A stretch of DNA of 64,000 nt, from the NCBI GenBank assembly GCA_001828855.1, contig MHZT01000003.1, forward strand, positions 1-64,000, in the 5' to 3' direction. The DNA is from Rhodobacterales bacterium RIFCSPHIGHO2_02_FULL_62_130 (GTDB taxonomy: Bacteria > Pseudomonadota > Alphaproteobacteria > Rhodobacterales > Rhodobacteraceae). Position numbers and translations under genes: made by a program. Below, piece by piece: positions 48,369 through 58,120 of this stretch; position 1 is the stretch's first letter; each line of letters opens with the position of its first letter. Under the pieces are notes generated by a model. That model did no database searches. It worked only from the letters and a program-made list of their open reading frames with translations, and had not been told where the DNA came from.

Positions 48369-48806
48369 ATGGTCACCGGCTCCCCTCCCGCCCGCTGGGC
48401 CAACCTGATGGCCGAGATGATGGTGCAAGACTATGCACGCAGCTTTGCCTTCTGGACGGGGCCGATGGGCTTTGCCGTGGCCTTCACCCGCCCCGCGCAG
48501 AAACTGGCCTGCCTGATCCACCCCGATGGCGCGCAGATCATGATCTATGAGCGGGACGGCGATTGGGAGACCGGCGCGATGGAGCCACCCTTTAGCCGAG
48601 GTGCGGTGATACAGGTCTATGTCTCGGATGTGAACCGCATCGCGCAGGCGGTGCAGGCGGCAGACCTCCCTTTCTACGTCGCCTTGCGGGAAAAGTGGCG
48701 CGATTGGGGGGATCGTCTTGGCGGGCAACGTGAATTTCTGGTGCAGGACCCTGACGGCTATCTGATCATGGTCGCCCAGCGGATCGGAGAGCGGCCCTTC
48801 CCCTGA
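48369..48806 (+). CDS. VOC family protein (glyoxalase/bleomycin-resistance-like)
   Basis: A 145-residue protein of the vicinal oxygen chelate fold. The first half has the metal-site region AEMMVQDYARSFAFWTGPMGF and the second half ends with EFLVQDPDGYLIMVAQRIGE, the family's closing strand with Asp-Pro-Asp-Gly-Tyr. Possible roles are lyase, isomerase or drug-binding; not decided by sequence. It stands alone, divergent from cmk. Confidence 0.85.
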   Translation: MVTGSPPARWANLMAEMMVQDYARSFAFWTGPMGFAVAFTRPAQKLACLIHPDGAQIMIYERDGDWETGAMEPPFSRGAVIQVYVSDVNRIAQAVQAADLPFYVALREKWRDWGDRLGGQREFLVQDPDGYLIMVAQRIGERPFP

Positions 48807-48979
48807 TCCGCCGCTGCAACGGCCAGCGCCGCTTGCCGTTGCCAGAGGCGGTTCGCCCGAACAGCAAAGACCGCTGCCTGCCCCGCCCTGATCAAACCGG
48901 CAGACGCGGCGTTTCCCGCCGGATCACCGCAACCGGGGCCAAAGGGATGCCGCCACAGTGCATCCGTGGTCTGCAGGGC

Positions 48980-49627
48980 CTAGGCTTCGGCGTCGTCCAG
49001 TCCGTAGGCATAGGCATTCGACAGGATCACGCCGCCTGTCTCCAGCACCTCGGCCACCGGATTTTCGTCTTCAAAGGCAAAGTCATAGGCATCGAACGGA
49101 AAGCTGGCGGCATCCGTCAGACCTTCCAGCAGCAGCAGATGCACCTCGTCCGCCTCCAGCGCGCCGACCAGTTCGACCAAGGCTTCGGTGGCGCTATCGG
49201 CGCGGATCACCACCAGCTGGTAATGCCCCGCATAGCGGCCCTCGTCCTCATCCGCCCATTCGGGATCAAAGGCGTCGATGCAGCAGGCATAGACGCCCGA
49301 GGCGGCGGGTTCTTCGGCAGGCTCGAAGATTTGCGCCTCTGACACGCAAACCTCGCCCGACTCGGATGCCGCAACGATCATCCCCGCCAGATCGATGTCA
49401 TAGGGCAGCAGGTCTTCCTCGAAACGGTCGGTGTCGGCAGCGTGGATCACGCGGGTCAGTTGTAGCCCGTTGGCCGCAATCGTATCGGCCAGCACGACCA
49501 GCGTTTGCGCCAGATCTTCCGCCTGCACGACAAAAAACCGCGCCTCGCCGCCATATTCGGCATCTTCGGGCAGCAAATCCTGCCCTGCGGGATCAAAGGC
49601 TTCTACTGCGGCGTAATAGGTAGCCAT
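48980..49627 (-). CDS. Acidic protein with a tandem-duplicated domain
   Basis: A 215-residue, strongly acidic soluble protein of unknown function. Residues 4-102 and 112-210 are two copies of one domain: YYAAVEAFDP / VYACCIDAFDP, then VVQAEDLAQTLVVLADTIAA / VVIRADSATEALVELVGALE, then DTDRFEEDLLPYDID / TDAASFPFDAYDFAF, and a closing AQIFEP / NAYAYG strand. A bilobed or dimer-like fold is likely. It lies downstream of aroA on the same strand. Confidence 0.75.
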   Translation of the reverse strand: MATYYAAVEAFDPAGQDLLPEDAEYGGEARFFVVQAEDLAQTLVVLADTIAANGLQLTRVIHAADTDRFEEDLLPYDIDLAGMIVAASESGEVCVSEAQIFEPAEEPAASGVYACCIDAFDPEWADEDEGRYAGHYQLVVIRADSATEALVELVGALEADEVHLLLLEGLTDAASFPFDAYDFAFEDENPVAEVLETGGVILSNAYAYGLDDAEA

Positions 49628-49666
49628 GATCGGCCCTTTCGTTGCGATTGCGGCGATTTTGGCAGC

Positions 49667-51013
49667 TTAGCCGTGGGTCAGCGTGGCACCAAGCCCCGTC
49701 ATCAATCCTTCGAAAATCGGGAAAGACGTGACGATGGGTGAGGCGTCATCCACCGACACCGGCTTTTTCGACGCCATACCCAGCACAAGGAAGGACATGG
49801 CGATGCGGTGGTCGATATGGGTCTGGCAGGTGGCCCCGCCCGGCACATTGCCCGCGCCCAGACCGTGAACGATCAGCGTATCCTCATCTTCCTCGATCTT
49901 GACGCCGCAAGCCTCCAGCCCGCGCGCCATCGCGTCGATGCGGTCGGATTCCTTGACACGCAATTCCTTGACGCCGCGCATCACCGTCTTGCCTGTGGCG
50001 CAGGCGGCGACCACGGACAGGATCGGATATTCGTCAATCATCGACGGCGCACGTTCGGGCGGCACCTCGATGCCCTTCATGTTGTCGGAAAAGCGGACGC
50101 GCAGATCGGCCACAGGCTCGCCGCCTTCGGTGCGCGGGTTCTGGAACTCGATCTCGGCCCCCATTTCCACCAAGGTCAGGTAAAGCCCGTTGCGGGTCAG
50201 GTTCTGGCTGACGCCGGGGACGAAAATATCCGAGCCTTCCACGATCAGCGCCGCACAGACCGGAAAGGCAGCACTGGAAGGATCGCGCGGCACCGCCACA
50301 GTTTGCGGGCGCAATTCTGGCTGGCCGGTCAGGGTGATGACATTGCCTTCGGAGGTTTTCTCCACCGTCAACTGCGCGCCGAAGCCCAGCAACATCCGCT
50401 CGGAATGGTCACGGGTGGGTTCTTTTTCGATCACAACGGTTTGGCCGGGGGCGTTCAATCCCGCCAGCAGAACGGCGGATTTCACCTGCGCCGAAGCCAC
50501 CGGCAGGGCGTAACGCACCGGCACGGGGTTCGCCGCGCCGACCACCGTCATCGGCAAGCGCCCGCCCTTGCGGCCATAGGCCTGAGTGCCGAACAGTGAC
50601 AGCGGATCGGTCACCCGCCCCATCGGGCGCTTGCGAAGGCTGGCATCTCCGGTGAAGGTCGCAGTCATCGGCGTGGTGGCCATCGTGCCCATGATCAACC
50701 GCACACCGGTGCCGGAATTGCCGCAATCGATCACATCGGCAGGCTCCTGAAACCCGCCGACACCCACGCCATGCACGGACCACGCACCCGCGCCATGCTG
50801 TGTCACCGTCGCGCCAAAGGCCCGCATCGCCTTGGCGGTATCCAGCACATCTTGCCCTTCCAGCAGGCCGGTGATCCTGGTCTCGCCCACCGCCATCGCG
50901 CCAAAGATGATCGCGCGATGCGAGATCGACTTGTCCCCCGGCACCGAAGCGGTCCCCTTCAGCGGCCCGGATTTGTGGGCGGTCATCGGTTGAGCGGTGC
51001 CATGGCCAGACAT
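49667..51013 (-). CDS. aroA: 3-phosphoshikimate 1-carboxyvinyltransferase (EPSP synthase)
   Basis: A 448-residue shikimate-pathway enzyme that joins shikimate-3-phosphate and phosphoenolpyruvate. [18 protein letters not shown] is the N-terminal signature, [14 protein letters not shown] and the C-terminal [19 protein letters not shown] carry active-site residues, and [12 protein letters not shown] follows. The residues at the glyphosate-site loop ([10 protein letters not shown]) suggest a class II-like enzyme, but this was not tested. The start follows a ribosome site (GGAG). Confidence 0.96.
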   Translation of the reverse strand: MSGHGTAQPMTAHKSGPLKGTASVPGDKSISHRAIIFGAMAVGETRITGLLEGQDVLDTAKAMRAFGATVTQHGAGAWSVHGVGVGGFQEPADVIDCGNSGTGVRLIMGTMATTPMTATFTGDASLRKRPMGRVTDPLSLFGTQAYGRKGGRLPMTVVGAANPVPVRYALPVASAQVKSAVLLAGLNAPGQTVVIEKEPTRDHSERMLLGFGAQLTVEKTSEGNVITLTGQPELRPQTVAVPRDPSSAAFPVCAALIVEGSDIFVPGVSQNLTRNGLYLTLVEMGAEIEFQNPRTEGGEPVADLRVRFSDNMKGIEVPPERAPSMIDEYPILSVVAACATGKTVMRGVKELRVKESDRIDAMARGLEACGVKIEEDEDTLIVHGLGAGNVPGGATCQTHIDHRIAMSFLVLGMASKKPVSVDDASPIVTSFPIFEGLMTGLGATLTHG

Positions 51014-51182
51014 GCGGATCTCCTGCGCGGTGTTCGCACGCCTGATAGCGCAAGCAGGCGCGGGGGTCTACGGGGGGAAATCGGTTTGACCGTAACGGTG
51101 GCGCGGCCGCAGGGGCCATCGAGGCCCCCGCGCCCGCCGCTGTCGCGGGGCAGGTCTGATGCGGCGGGATGGTGGCGCTGCC

Positions 51183-51261
51183 GGAGCCTCCGGCGGGGAT
51201 ATTTGTGCAAAGAGGATGGAACCGGCGTTTCATCTTGGCCCAAATACTCCCGCCGGAGGCT
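51183..51261. repeat. Facing copies of the GGATATTT repeat forming a long inverted repeat
   Basis: GCCTCCGGCGGGGATATTTG (51187-51206) and CAAATACTCCCGCCGGAGGC (51241-51260) are near-perfect inverted copies of the dispersed repeat, separated by 34 bases. A transcript would fold into a stem of about 20 bp with two mismatches. It lies between trmB and aroA on the same strand, 12 bases past the trmB stop, and may serve as a transcript end. Confidence 0.75.
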
Positions 51262-51273
51262 TCTGGCGTCGGG

Positions 51274-51960
51274 TCAGGTGTTGCGCTTGAAGGTCAGGTA
51301 ATGCGGCGGGCGGTCTTCGCGCAGGGCTTTTTGTTCGTAGCGGGTGGAAAGCCAGTCGGACCACGGCTGATCGCCTTGGTTGATCAGTTCGAAGCCTGCT
51401 TGGGGGACTTCTTCCAGAGTTTGGCGGACGTAATCGGGAATGTCGGTTGCCACGCGGAACTCGGCACCCGGTTGCAGGGTGCGGGCGAGGGCGGTCAGGT
51501 AGCCTTGTGTGACAAAGCGGCGGCGGTGGTGGCGGGCTTTGGGCCAGGGGTCGGGGTAGTTCAGGAAAGCCTTGGCGATCGCGGCGGTGGGCAGCACATC
51601 GAACAGGTCGCGCACATCGCCGGGGTGGATTGCAAGGTTGGTGACATTCGCTGCGCGGATCTTGCCTAGCAGCATCGCGATGCCGTTCACGAAGGGCTCG
51701 CAGCCGATTATGCCGATCTCGGGGTAGGTGGCGGCCATATGCACCAGATGTTCACCACCGCCGAAACCGATTTCCAGCCAGAGTGGTTTGCCGTCAAAGC
51801 GCGACAGGTCGATGGGGGTGCGGTCGGGGTTATCCTCGCGCGTCACACCCGGCAGGCTCAAGGTCTCCAGATCTTCTTCCAGATAGGTTTTCTGGCTTTG
51901 GCGCAGGGTTTTGCCATGCACCCGCCCGTAGAAATTGCGCCGTTCGACTGGATCATACAT
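51274..51960 (-). CDS. trmB: tRNA (guanine-N7)-methyltransferase
   Basis: A 228-residue SAM-dependent enzyme that methylates G46 of tRNA. SAM motif I is LEIGFGGGEHLVHMA, and NYPDPWPKARHHRRRFV contains the TrmB-specific YPDPWPK..HHKRR signature. The end ...PPHYLTFKRN is typical. The usual neighbour metK lies further upstream with queF in between. Confidence 0.95.
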   Translation of the reverse strand: MYDPVERRNFYGRVHGKTLRQSQKTYLEEDLETLSLPGVTREDNPDRTPIDLSRFDGKPLWLEIGFGGGEHLVHMAATYPEIGIIGCEPFVNGIAMLLGKIRAANVTNLAIHPGDVRDLFDVLPTAAIAKAFLNYPDPWPKARHHRRRFVTQGYLTALARTLQPGAEFRVATDIPDYVRQTLEEVPQAGFELINQGDQPWSDWLSTRYEQKALREDRPPHYLTFKRNT

Positions 51961-52011
51961 GGCTTGGCCCCGCAGTTGGAGCCCGCCTGATGCCCCGCAA
52001 AGCCCCGAGCG

Positions 52012-52476
52012 TCAACCCCGGCCCCGATAGGGGGCAACGCCCTGATCGGGAATCCACACGCCTTCGGGTGCGGCCCCGGTCTGCCAGAACACATCTATCG
52101 GGATGCCGCCGCGCGGGAACCAATAGGCTCCGATCCGCAGCCAGACCGGATCGAGCAGCGCCACCAGTTTCTTGCCGATATCGAGCGTGCAATCCTCGTG
52201 GAAGGCACCGTGGTTGCGGAAGGAATGCAGGTAAAGCTTCAGCGATTTGCTTTCCACCAGCCAATCCTGCGGCACATAATCGATCACGATATGGGCGAAA
52301 TCCGGCTGCCCCGTCATCGGGCAAAGCGAGGTGAACTCGGGCGCCGTAAAGCGCACCACATAAAGCGTGCCGGCATGGCCCGCCGGAACCCGTTCCAGCA
52401 CCGCATTTTCCGGCCCGTCCGGCAGGGTGGTGGACTGGCCAAGCTGGGTCAGGCCGGAGACATCGGTTTTGGTCAT
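52012..52476 (-). CDS. queF: 7-cyano-7-deazaguanine (preQ0) reductase
   Basis: A 154-residue short-type QueF that reduces preQ0 to preQ1 with NADPH in queuosine synthesis. The catalytic Cys is in [21 protein letters not shown], written in parts: the PEFTSLCP core, then Asp in [10 protein letters not shown]; the second motif is [10 protein letters not shown] with Glu and His. The length matches the unimodular (YkvM-like) family. It follows metK, separated by a terminator. Confidence 0.93.
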   Translation of the reverse strand: MTKTDVSGLTQLGQSTTLPDGPENAVLERVPAGHAGTLYVVRFTAPEFTSLCPMTGQPDFAHIVIDYVPQDWLVESKSLKLYLHSFRNHGAFHEDCTLDIGKKLVALLDPVWLRIGAYWFPRGGIPIDVFWQTGAAPEGVWIPDQGVAPYRGRG

Positions 52477-52490
52477 GGCGCTCTCCTGTC

Positions 52491-52519
52491 AAAAAACGGC
52501 GGCGCAGTGCACCGCCGTT
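52491..52519 (-). terminator. Rho-independent terminator of metK
   Basis: Ten base pairs (arms AACGGCGGtGC and GCgCCGCCGTT with one mismatch) around a 3-base loop are followed by TTTTTTG on the minus strand, between metK and queF. Confidence 0.88.
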
Positions 52520-52588
52520 CATCGTTGTGACGCGTCAGCAGCGGCTGGAGGTGGCTCGATGCCACCTTCGGCCGCCCCTGCGTTCGGA

Positions 52589-53755
52589 TCATACCGCTTT
52601 CTTCAGCGCCTCGACCAGATCGGTCTTTTCCCACGAGAAGCCGCCATCGGCCTCGGGCGCGCGGCCAAAGTGGCCGTAGGCGCTGGTGCGGGCATAGATC
52701 GGCCGCGTCAATTGCAGCGCCTCGCGGATGCCGCGCGGGGTCAGATCCATCACCTGCGCCACGGCGCGTTCGATCTGTGCGGCCTCGACTTGCCCCGTGC
52801 CATGCGTATCGACATAGATCGACAGCGGCTTGGCCACGCCAATGGCATAGGACACCTGCAGCGTGCAACGCTCGGCCAGACCAGCGGCCACCACGTTCTT
52901 GGCCAGATAGCGGGCGGCATAGGCAGCCGAGCGGTCAACCTTGGTCGGGTCTTTGCCCGAGAACGCGCCGCCGCCATGCGGGGCCGCGCCGCCGTAGGTG
53001 TCCACGATGATCTTGCGGCCCGTCAGGCCCGCATCGCCATCCGGCCCGCCGATCACGAAGGTCCCCGTCGGGTTCACCCACCATTCGGTCTTTTCGGTGA
53101 TCCACCCCGAGGGCAGCACTTCGCGGATATAGGGCTCCACAATCGCGCGAATCGCATCCGAGCCTTGGCTTTCCAGCGCATGCTGGTGCGACAGCACGAT
53201 GGATGTCACCTCGACCGGCTTGCCATCCTCATAGCGCAGTGTCAGTTGCGATTTGGCATCGGGGCGCAGCGTGGGTTCGGCACCCGATTTGCGTGCCTCG
53301 GCAAGACGGCGCAGGATCGCATGGGCATACTGGATCGGGGCAGGCATTAGTTCCGGCGTCTCGCGGCAGGCATAGCCGAACATAATGCCCTGATCGCCCG
53401 CGCCGTCGCGGTCAACGCCTTGGGCGATATGGGCCGATTGCTTGTGCAGATAGTTCTGCACCTGCAAGGTGTTCCAGTGAAATTCGTCCTGCTCGTAGCC
53501 GATGTCGCGCACGCAGTCGCGCACGATGCCATCGACCCGCTCCATCATGTCGTTCACCGCCTCGGGCGTGGACAGGCCGACTTCGCCACCAACCACAACG
53601 CGGTTGGTGGTGGCAAAGGTTTCGCAGGCGACACGGGCGTTCGGCTCGACGGTCAGGAAGGCGTCAAGGATGGCATCGGACACGCGGTCACACAGCTTGT
53701 CGGGATGCCCCTCGGACACGGATTCCGAGGTAAATACATAGTTCTTGCGGCTCAT
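52589..53755 (-). CDS. metK: S-adenosylmethionine synthetase
   Basis: A 388-residue enzyme that makes SAM from methionine and [23 protein letters not shown] is the N-terminal ATP/methionine site, [16 protein letters not shown] and the triphosphatase-site [20 protein letters not shown] follow. The ATG is spaced 9 bases from GGAG, which is part of a SAM/SAH-type riboswitch in the leader. Its expression is thus likely to be repressed when SAM or SAH is high. A strong terminator follows. Confidence 0.97.
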   Translation of the reverse strand: MSRKNYVFTSESVSEGHPDKLCDRVSDAILDAFLTVEPNARVACETFATTNRVVVGGEVGLSTPEAVNDMMERVDGIVRDCVRDIGYEQDEFHWNTLQVQNYLHKQSAHIAQGVDRDGAGDQGIMFGYACRETPELMPAPIQYAHAILRRLAEARKSGAEPTLRPDAKSQLTLRYEDGKPVEVTSIVLSHQHALESQGSDAIRAIVEPYIREVLPSGWITEKTEWWVNPTGTFVIGGPDGDAGLTGRKIIVDTYGGAAPHGGGAFSGKDPTKVDRSAAYAARYLAKNVVAAGLAERCTLQVSYAIGVAKPLSIYVDTHGTGQVEAAQIERAVAQVMDLTPRGIREALQLTRPIYARTSAYGHFGRAPEADGGFSWEKTDLVEALKKAV

Positions 53756-53762
53756 GGGGACG

Positions 53763-53811
53763 TGCTCCGTTGGGTTAACCCTGCCACGCCAGGAAGCCGT
53801 TGTGGCAGGGG
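53763..53811 (-). ncRNA. SAM/SAH riboswitch in the metK leader
   Basis: On the minus strand the leader reads CCCTGCCACAACGGCTTCCT then GGCGTGGCAGGG, and, after GTTAACCCAAC, GGAGCA. The stem CCTGCCA/TGGCAGG encloses the ACAACGGCTTCCTGGCG loop that is nearly identical to the conserved core of the SAM/SAH riboswitch, a family described mainly from metK leaders of Rhodobacterales. GCTTCC in the loop can pair with GGAGC to form the H-type pseudoknot. That GGAG is the metK ribosome binding site, so ligand binding would block translation initiation. Confidence 0.92.
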
Positions 53812-53844
53812 AATGCGCCTGCCTAGGCAGGTGGCGAGGGGGCG

Positions 53845-55314
53845 TCAAGCACTGTTGGCATTTCTGCGCCGCATCAGCGCAAGTGCCGCGCCGCATAGCA
53901 ACACCAGAACCGGCCCCTCGCCCCAGCGCGCATAGGGCGTGGGCGGCAGCGCCCCCGGCAGGGCAGTATCCAGATAGGCCGCTATCCCGAAATCAAGCGC
54001 CGCCGTGATCCGCCCGCGTGCATCATAGACCGCCGTCACACCGGTATTGGCCACTCGCACCAAAGGCAGTCCGGTTTCAATCGCACGCAGCCGCGCTTGG
54101 GCCGCATGCTGGAATGGTCCCGATTGCGTGCCGAACCACGCGTCATTGGTGATCTGCAACAGCCAGTCGGGCCGCTCTGTGCCGCGCAAATCCTGCGGAA
54201 ACACCGCCTCATAGCAGATCAGCGGCAAGACATGGCCCAGCTTTGGCCCCAGATCCAGCAGTTGCGGCCCGATCCCCGCGCTATAGCCATTGCCTGCCGA
54301 GGGCGCGAAGGCGGAAATATCCAGCCAGTCAAACAGCGCCTCGCCAAAGGGGATATATTCGCCAAACGGCACCAGATGGTGCTTGTCATAGCTGGCCACG
54401 ATCTGCCCATCTGCCGCAATCACCGACAGGTTGTTCCAGCCCTGCACGCCCAGAACCCGCTGCATCCCCAGCGCCACCGGCGCGCCATTGCCCGCCGTGG
54501 CGATCATGTCCGCCAATTCGGGATGGCGCTCCAGCAGATAGGGCAGGGCGGTTTCGGGCCAGATCACCAGATCGGGCGCGGGTTTCACAGCCGTGAAGGC
54601 CAAAAGCCGGTCCAGAAATTGCTGCGCCAGTTCAGGGTCCCATTTGGTGCGCTGTTCCGCCGCGGGCTGCACCAGCCGCAGCGTGATGCCCTTCGCCGCA
54701 GGCAAAGGCTGCGACAGCGCCCAAAGCCCGTAGCCCCAAGCCGCCGCAACCCCTGCCAGCGCCGCCGCCGCAGGCACCGCGCGCAGACGTGCCAGCCCCG
54801 CCGCCGCCAGCAGCGTGATCAGCGTCAGCCCCACCGGCCCCAGCAGCGCCGCCGCCTGCGCCACGGGCGTATCAATCCAGATATGCCCGATAAGCGCCCA
54901 GGGAAATCCGGTAAGCACATAGCTCCGCGCCAGTTCCGCCGCGCACAGCGCCACCGCAAAGCCGGTCGCGCCGCGCAAAACCCGCGTGGCATAGCCCGCC
55001 GCCGCCCAGAACAGCGCAAGGCCAAAGGCCATAAACAGCAGCGCAAACGGGGCCATCCAGCCATCTGACGCCGCGTCGATCAGGAAGGGCTGCACCAGCC
55101 AGCTTAACGCCAGCCCGAAATACCCCGCCCCCGCGAACAGCGCCACCAGCGCCGCCCGCCACGGCGTCTGCCGCCCCACCAGCCCGATCACCACGGCAAA
55201 GGCGGGCAGGGCCAGCGCCCACAGCCCCCAAGGTGCCTGCCCCAAAGCCGCCAGCGCGCCAAACCCCGCCGCAGCCAGCGCCCGTAACCATAACGCCCTT
55301 GGCCACAGCCTCAC
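53845..55314 (-). CDS. lnt: Apolipoprotein N-acyltransferase
   Basis: A 489-residue inner-membrane enzyme that adds the third acyl chain to lipoproteins. The N-terminal half has six to seven membrane helices; the periplasmic nitrilase domain carries the Glu-Lys-Cys triad in [23 protein letters not shown] and ICYEAVFPQ. Its start overlaps the corC-like stop (ATGA), so the two genes are coupled. lnt-metK order is common in the group. Confidence 0.94.
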   Translation of the reverse strand: MRLWPRALWLRALAAAGFGALAALGQAPWGLWALALPAFAVVIGLVGRQTPWRAALVALFAGAGYFGLALSWLVQPFLIDAASDGWMAPFALLFMAFGLALFWAAAGYATRVLRGATGFAVALCAAELARSYVLTGFPWALIGHIWIDTPVAQAAALLGPVGLTLITLLAAAGLARLRAVPAAAALAGVAAAWGYGLWALSQPLPAAKGITLRLVQPAAEQRTKWDPELAQQFLDRLLAFTAVKPAPDLVIWPETALPYLLERHPELADMIATAGNGAPVALGMQRVLGVQGWNNLSVIAADGQIVASYDKHHLVPFGEYIPFGEALFDWLDISAFAPSAGNGYSAGIGPQLLDLGPKLGHVLPLICYEAVFPQDLRGTERPDWLLQITNDAWFGTQSGPFQHAAQARLRAIETGLPLVRVANTGVTAVYDARGRITAALDFGIAAYLDTALPGALPPTPYARWGEGPVLVLLCGAALALMRRRNANSA

Positions 55315-56225
55315 GATGCGTCTGCAGCCGCGATATGGGCCGTGCCCGCACCCGGCAAGCGCACCCGCAAGCGCTTGATTCTGCGGGCATCCGCGTCGAT
55401 CACCTCGAACTCGACCCCGCTTTCATGCGGCACGATCTCGCCCCGCGCGGGCACGCGGCCTGTGCGCAGGAACACCAGCCCGCCCACGGTGTCGATGTCG
55501 CTGTCATCATCGCCCGTGCGCAGGGTCATGCCGATCGCCGCCTCGAACTCGTCCAGCGGCGCGGTGGATTGCGCCACAAACACGCCGGGCTTTTCTTCGG
55601 TCCACAGCGGGCCTTCCACCTCGTCATGCTCGTCCTCGATCTCGCCAATCACGGTCTCGATCAGGTCCTCGATGGTCACAAGCCCGTCCACACCGCCATA
55701 TTCGTCGATCACCAAAGCCATATGCACACGGTCGCGCTGCATCTTCTGCAACAGCGTCGCCGCAGGCATCGACGGCGGCGCAAACAGCACCGGCCGCAGC
55801 AGCTTTTTCAACGAAAACCGCCCTGCCGCGCCAAAGCCATGCTGCAAGGCCAGATCCTTCAGCAGCACCAGACCCTGCGGATGATCCAGCGTGCCTTTAT
55901 AGACCGGCAGGCGGCTAAACCCGTGCTGGCGAAACGCCTCGACCAGATCATCCTTGCCGATATCCAGCGGCACCGCCGCAATCTCGACCTTGGGAATGGC
56001 GACATCATCCACCCGCAGCCGCCGCAGATTGCCCAGACCGGGCAAGGATTGCCCGCCCGACGGCGCTCCGGCCTTGCCATCTCCGGCATCACCGGAACTA
56101 TCCTGAGAATTGAAGGCGCTTAACAAACGCCCGAAAAATCCGCGCGGCGCGGCTTCCGCCTCCGCTTCGCTGGTCCCGTCCTGCGCGCGTGGCGCAGGCG
56201 TTGGCCCGTCATGACTACTGCCCAT
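55311..56225 (-). CDS. CBS-domain hemolysin-like protein (CorC/TlyC family)
   Basis: A 304-residue soluble CorC-type protein: an acidic N-terminal region, GFFGRLLSAF, two CBS motifs (about residues 75-195, DVAIPKVEIAAVPLDIGKDD and VIDEYGGVDGLVTIEDLIET) and a C-terminal transporter-associated domain. The family acts in magnesium/cobalt efflux or is linked to envelope stress; the ligand is probably an adenine nucleotide. It follows ybeY and is coupled to lnt. The start is the ATG after CAAAGGACC; an upstream frame to 56330 overlaps ybeY. Confidence 0.9.
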   Translation of the reverse strand: MGSSHDGPTPAPRAQDGTSEAEAEAAPRGFFGRLLSAFNSQDSSGDAGDGKAGAPSGGQSLPGLGNLRRLRVDDVAIPKVEIAAVPLDIGKDDLVEAFRQHGFSRLPVYKGTLDHPQGLVLLKDLALQHGFGAAGRFSLKKLLRPVLFAPPSMPAATLLQKMQRDRVHMALVIDEYGGVDGLVTIEDLIETVIGEIEDEHDEVEGPLWTEEKPGVFVAQSTAPLDEFEAAIGMTLRTGDDDSDIDTVGGLVFLRTGRVPARGEIVPHESGVEFEVIDADARRIKRLRVRLPGAGTAHIAAADAS

Positions 56226-56292
56226 TGGTCCTTTGTCCAAAATCACCCGCTCTACGGGCTTACAGAGTTCTGGTTTCCGAACGAAACCCGCT

Positions 56293-56802
56293 TCAGTCCG
56301 AATATGGGTCAGAAAGCCCAAGCCGCGCAAGTATCCGCACCTCGGTTGCTTCCATCAGATCGCCATCCGCATCGCGCACATGGTCATAGCCCAGCAAATG
56401 CAGCAGCCCATGCACCACCAGATGCGTGACATGATCTTCCAACGGCTTCCCCGCTGCCACAGCTTCGGCAGCACAGGTGTCATAGGAAATCGCAATGTCA
56501 CCAAGGCTTTCGGGATCATCTGCCTCGCCCGGCTCGGGCGCATCCGGCACATCCCCCGCCACCTCCGCCCCGCGTTCTTCCGAAGGCCAGCTCAACACAT
56601 TCGTCGGCTTGGCCTTACCCCTGAAATCGCCGTTAAGCTCCAGAATGCGCGCGTCATCACAGCCCATCACGCAAAAGCTGAAGCCCTCGGCCCCGAACCC
56701 CAGTTCTTCCAAAGCAGCAAGCGCTGCCCGCTCGGCCAAAGCCTCCAGCCCGAAGGCCTCCCAGCGCGCGTCCTCAAGAACGATATCAACCAAAGGTTCC
56801 AT
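56293..56802 (-). CDS. ybeY: Endoribonuclease YbeY (rRNA maturation)
   Basis: A 169-residue metalloenzyme for 16S rRNA 3'-end processing and ribosome quality control. The zinc motif H-x3-H-x5-H is in THLVVHGLLHLLGYDH, and LNGDFRGKAKPTNVLSWP is the conserved N-terminal segment. It lies between phoH and the corC-like gene, the usual order. An ATG 21 bases upstream is possible. Confidence 0.94.
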   Translation of the reverse strand: MEPLVDIVLEDARWEAFGLEALAERAALAALEELGFGAEGFSFCVMGCDDARILELNGDFRGKAKPTNVLSWPSEERGAEVAGDVPDAPEPGEADDPESLGDIAISYDTCAAEAVAAGKPLEDHVTHLVVHGLLHLLGYDHVRDADGDLMEATEVRILARLGLSDPYSD

Positions 56803-56841
56803 GCCGCCCCATAGCCCGATCAAAGCCGCCCCTCAACCCCC

Positions 56842-56895
56842 GATCCCCTTTGCACAAATATCCTCAGGGGGGGCCGCTTTGGCCTGCCAAAGCGG
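56842..56895. repeat. Dispersed GGATATTT repeat plus perfect hairpin
   Basis: The first part (56842-56871) is a reversed copy of the dispersed repeat (minus strand: CCCCTGAGGATATTTGTGCA then AAGGGGATC). It is followed by a perfect 10-bp inverted repeat CCGCTTTGGC / GCCAAAGCGG (56874-56895) with almost no loop, and then by a GGGGGCAgaatGCCCCC hairpin. All lie in the phoH-ybeY gap. No T-run is present. Confidence 0.65.
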
Positions 56896-56965
56896 TCGGG
56901 GGGCAGAATGCCCCCCTCACGCGCGCAAGCGCTCAGGGGTCTTGCGCGGCACGCGCGCCGCGGGA

Positions 56966-57985
56966 TCACCCCGATTGCGCTTCGTCCCGTTCGTAGGCTT
57001 CGATCACCCGCGCCACCAAGGGATGCCGCACGACATCTTTCGAGGTGAAATAGTTGAAGGAGACCCCCTTCACCCCTGCCAGAATCCGCTCGGCATCGGC
57101 CAGACCGCTGGCCGTGCCGCGTGGCAGATCGACCTGCGTGCGGTCGCCAGTGATCACCATGCGCGATCCCTCGCCCAGACGGGTCAGAAACATCTTCATC
57201 TGCATGGTGGTGGCATTCTGCGCCTCGTCCAGCACCACAAACGCATTCGACAGGGTGCGCCCGCGCATGAAGGCCAGCGGCGCAATTTCGATCCGCTTTT
57301 CTTCCATCAGCTTTTGCACCTGCTTTGCGGGCAGGAAATCGTTCAGCGCGTCGTAAAGCGGCTGCATATAGGGGTCGATCTTTTCCTTCATGTCACCGGG
57401 CAGGAAGCCCAAACGCTCGCCTGCCTCGACCGCAGGGCGGGACAGCACGATCCGCTCGACCGCGCCCGAGATGAACATCGTCACGCCCACCGCCACCGCC
57501 AGATAGGTTTTGCCGGTGCCGGCAGGGCCGATGCCAAAGCCCAGTTCATTGGCGAACAGATTGGCGACATAGGCCTTTTGCGCCTCGGTGCGCGGCTCGA
57601 TCGGCTTTTTGCGGGTGCGGAGTTCAACCCGTCCGCCTGTGAACATCTCAATCTGTTCGGCACCGCCGCTTCGCATCACATCGGGCATGGCAACACCCAA
57701 GCGCATCGCGCCGTCAATATCGCCCGCAACCACGCCGCGGCCCGATTCCAACCGCGCGTAAAGCGCGCGCAGCACCGCTGCCGCCTGCTCGCGTGCGCCC
57801 TTGTCCCCGATCACCGACAGCCGGTTGCCACGGCGCAGCACATGCACGCCCATCTGATGCTCGATCTGCGCGAGATTGCGGTCAAACTCGCCGCAAAGAT
57901 CGATCAGAAGGCGATTATCCGGAAATTCGAGAACGGTTTCCACCATATCCTCACGGGTCGGGGGGGTCAGCGCGCTGATGCCCAA
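56966..57985 (-). CDS. phoH: PhoH-like ATPase
   Basis: A 339-residue protein with an N-terminal KH-like region (residues 1-110) and a PhoH-type P-loop ATPase domain. Walker A is IGPAGTGKTYLAVAVG, the Walker B/motif region is FVVLDEAQNATTMQMK, and ITGDRTQVDLP follows. PhoH proteins act in RNA metabolism, often with YbeY, which is the next gene here. A phosphate-starvation link is only historic. Confidence 0.92.
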   Translation of the reverse strand: MGISALTPPTREDMVETVLEFPDNRLLIDLCGEFDRNLAQIEHQMGVHVLRRGNRLSVIGDKGAREQAAAVLRALYARLESGRGVVAGDIDGAMRLGVAMPDVMRSGGAEQIEMFTGGRVELRTRKKPIEPRTEAQKAYVANLFANELGFGIGPAGTGKTYLAVAVGVTMFISGAVERIVLSRPAVEAGERLGFLPGDMKEKIDPYMQPLYDALNDFLPAKQVQKLMEEKRIEIAPLAFMRGRTLSNAFVVLDEAQNATTMQMKMFLTRLGEGSRMVITGDRTQVDLPRGTASGLADAERILAGVKGVSFNYFTSKDVVRHPLVARVIEAYERDEAQSG

Positions 57986-58120
57986 AAGCAGTCTCCTTGC
58001 GGTTCAGGTGACGTCATACCTTCAGTTTGATCCGATCCAAAACGTCTGGCAAGCACAACCTGATGTGGTGGCATGACAAGCGTATGACAAGTGCTATGCT
58101 GCCCTGAATTTCAGCGGCAA

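Noticed and set aside
56174-56330. Upstream start of the corC-like gene at 56330
   Set aside because: The extension overlaps the ybeY 3' end and adds a non-conserved N-terminus; MGSSHDG at 56225 fits the family better.
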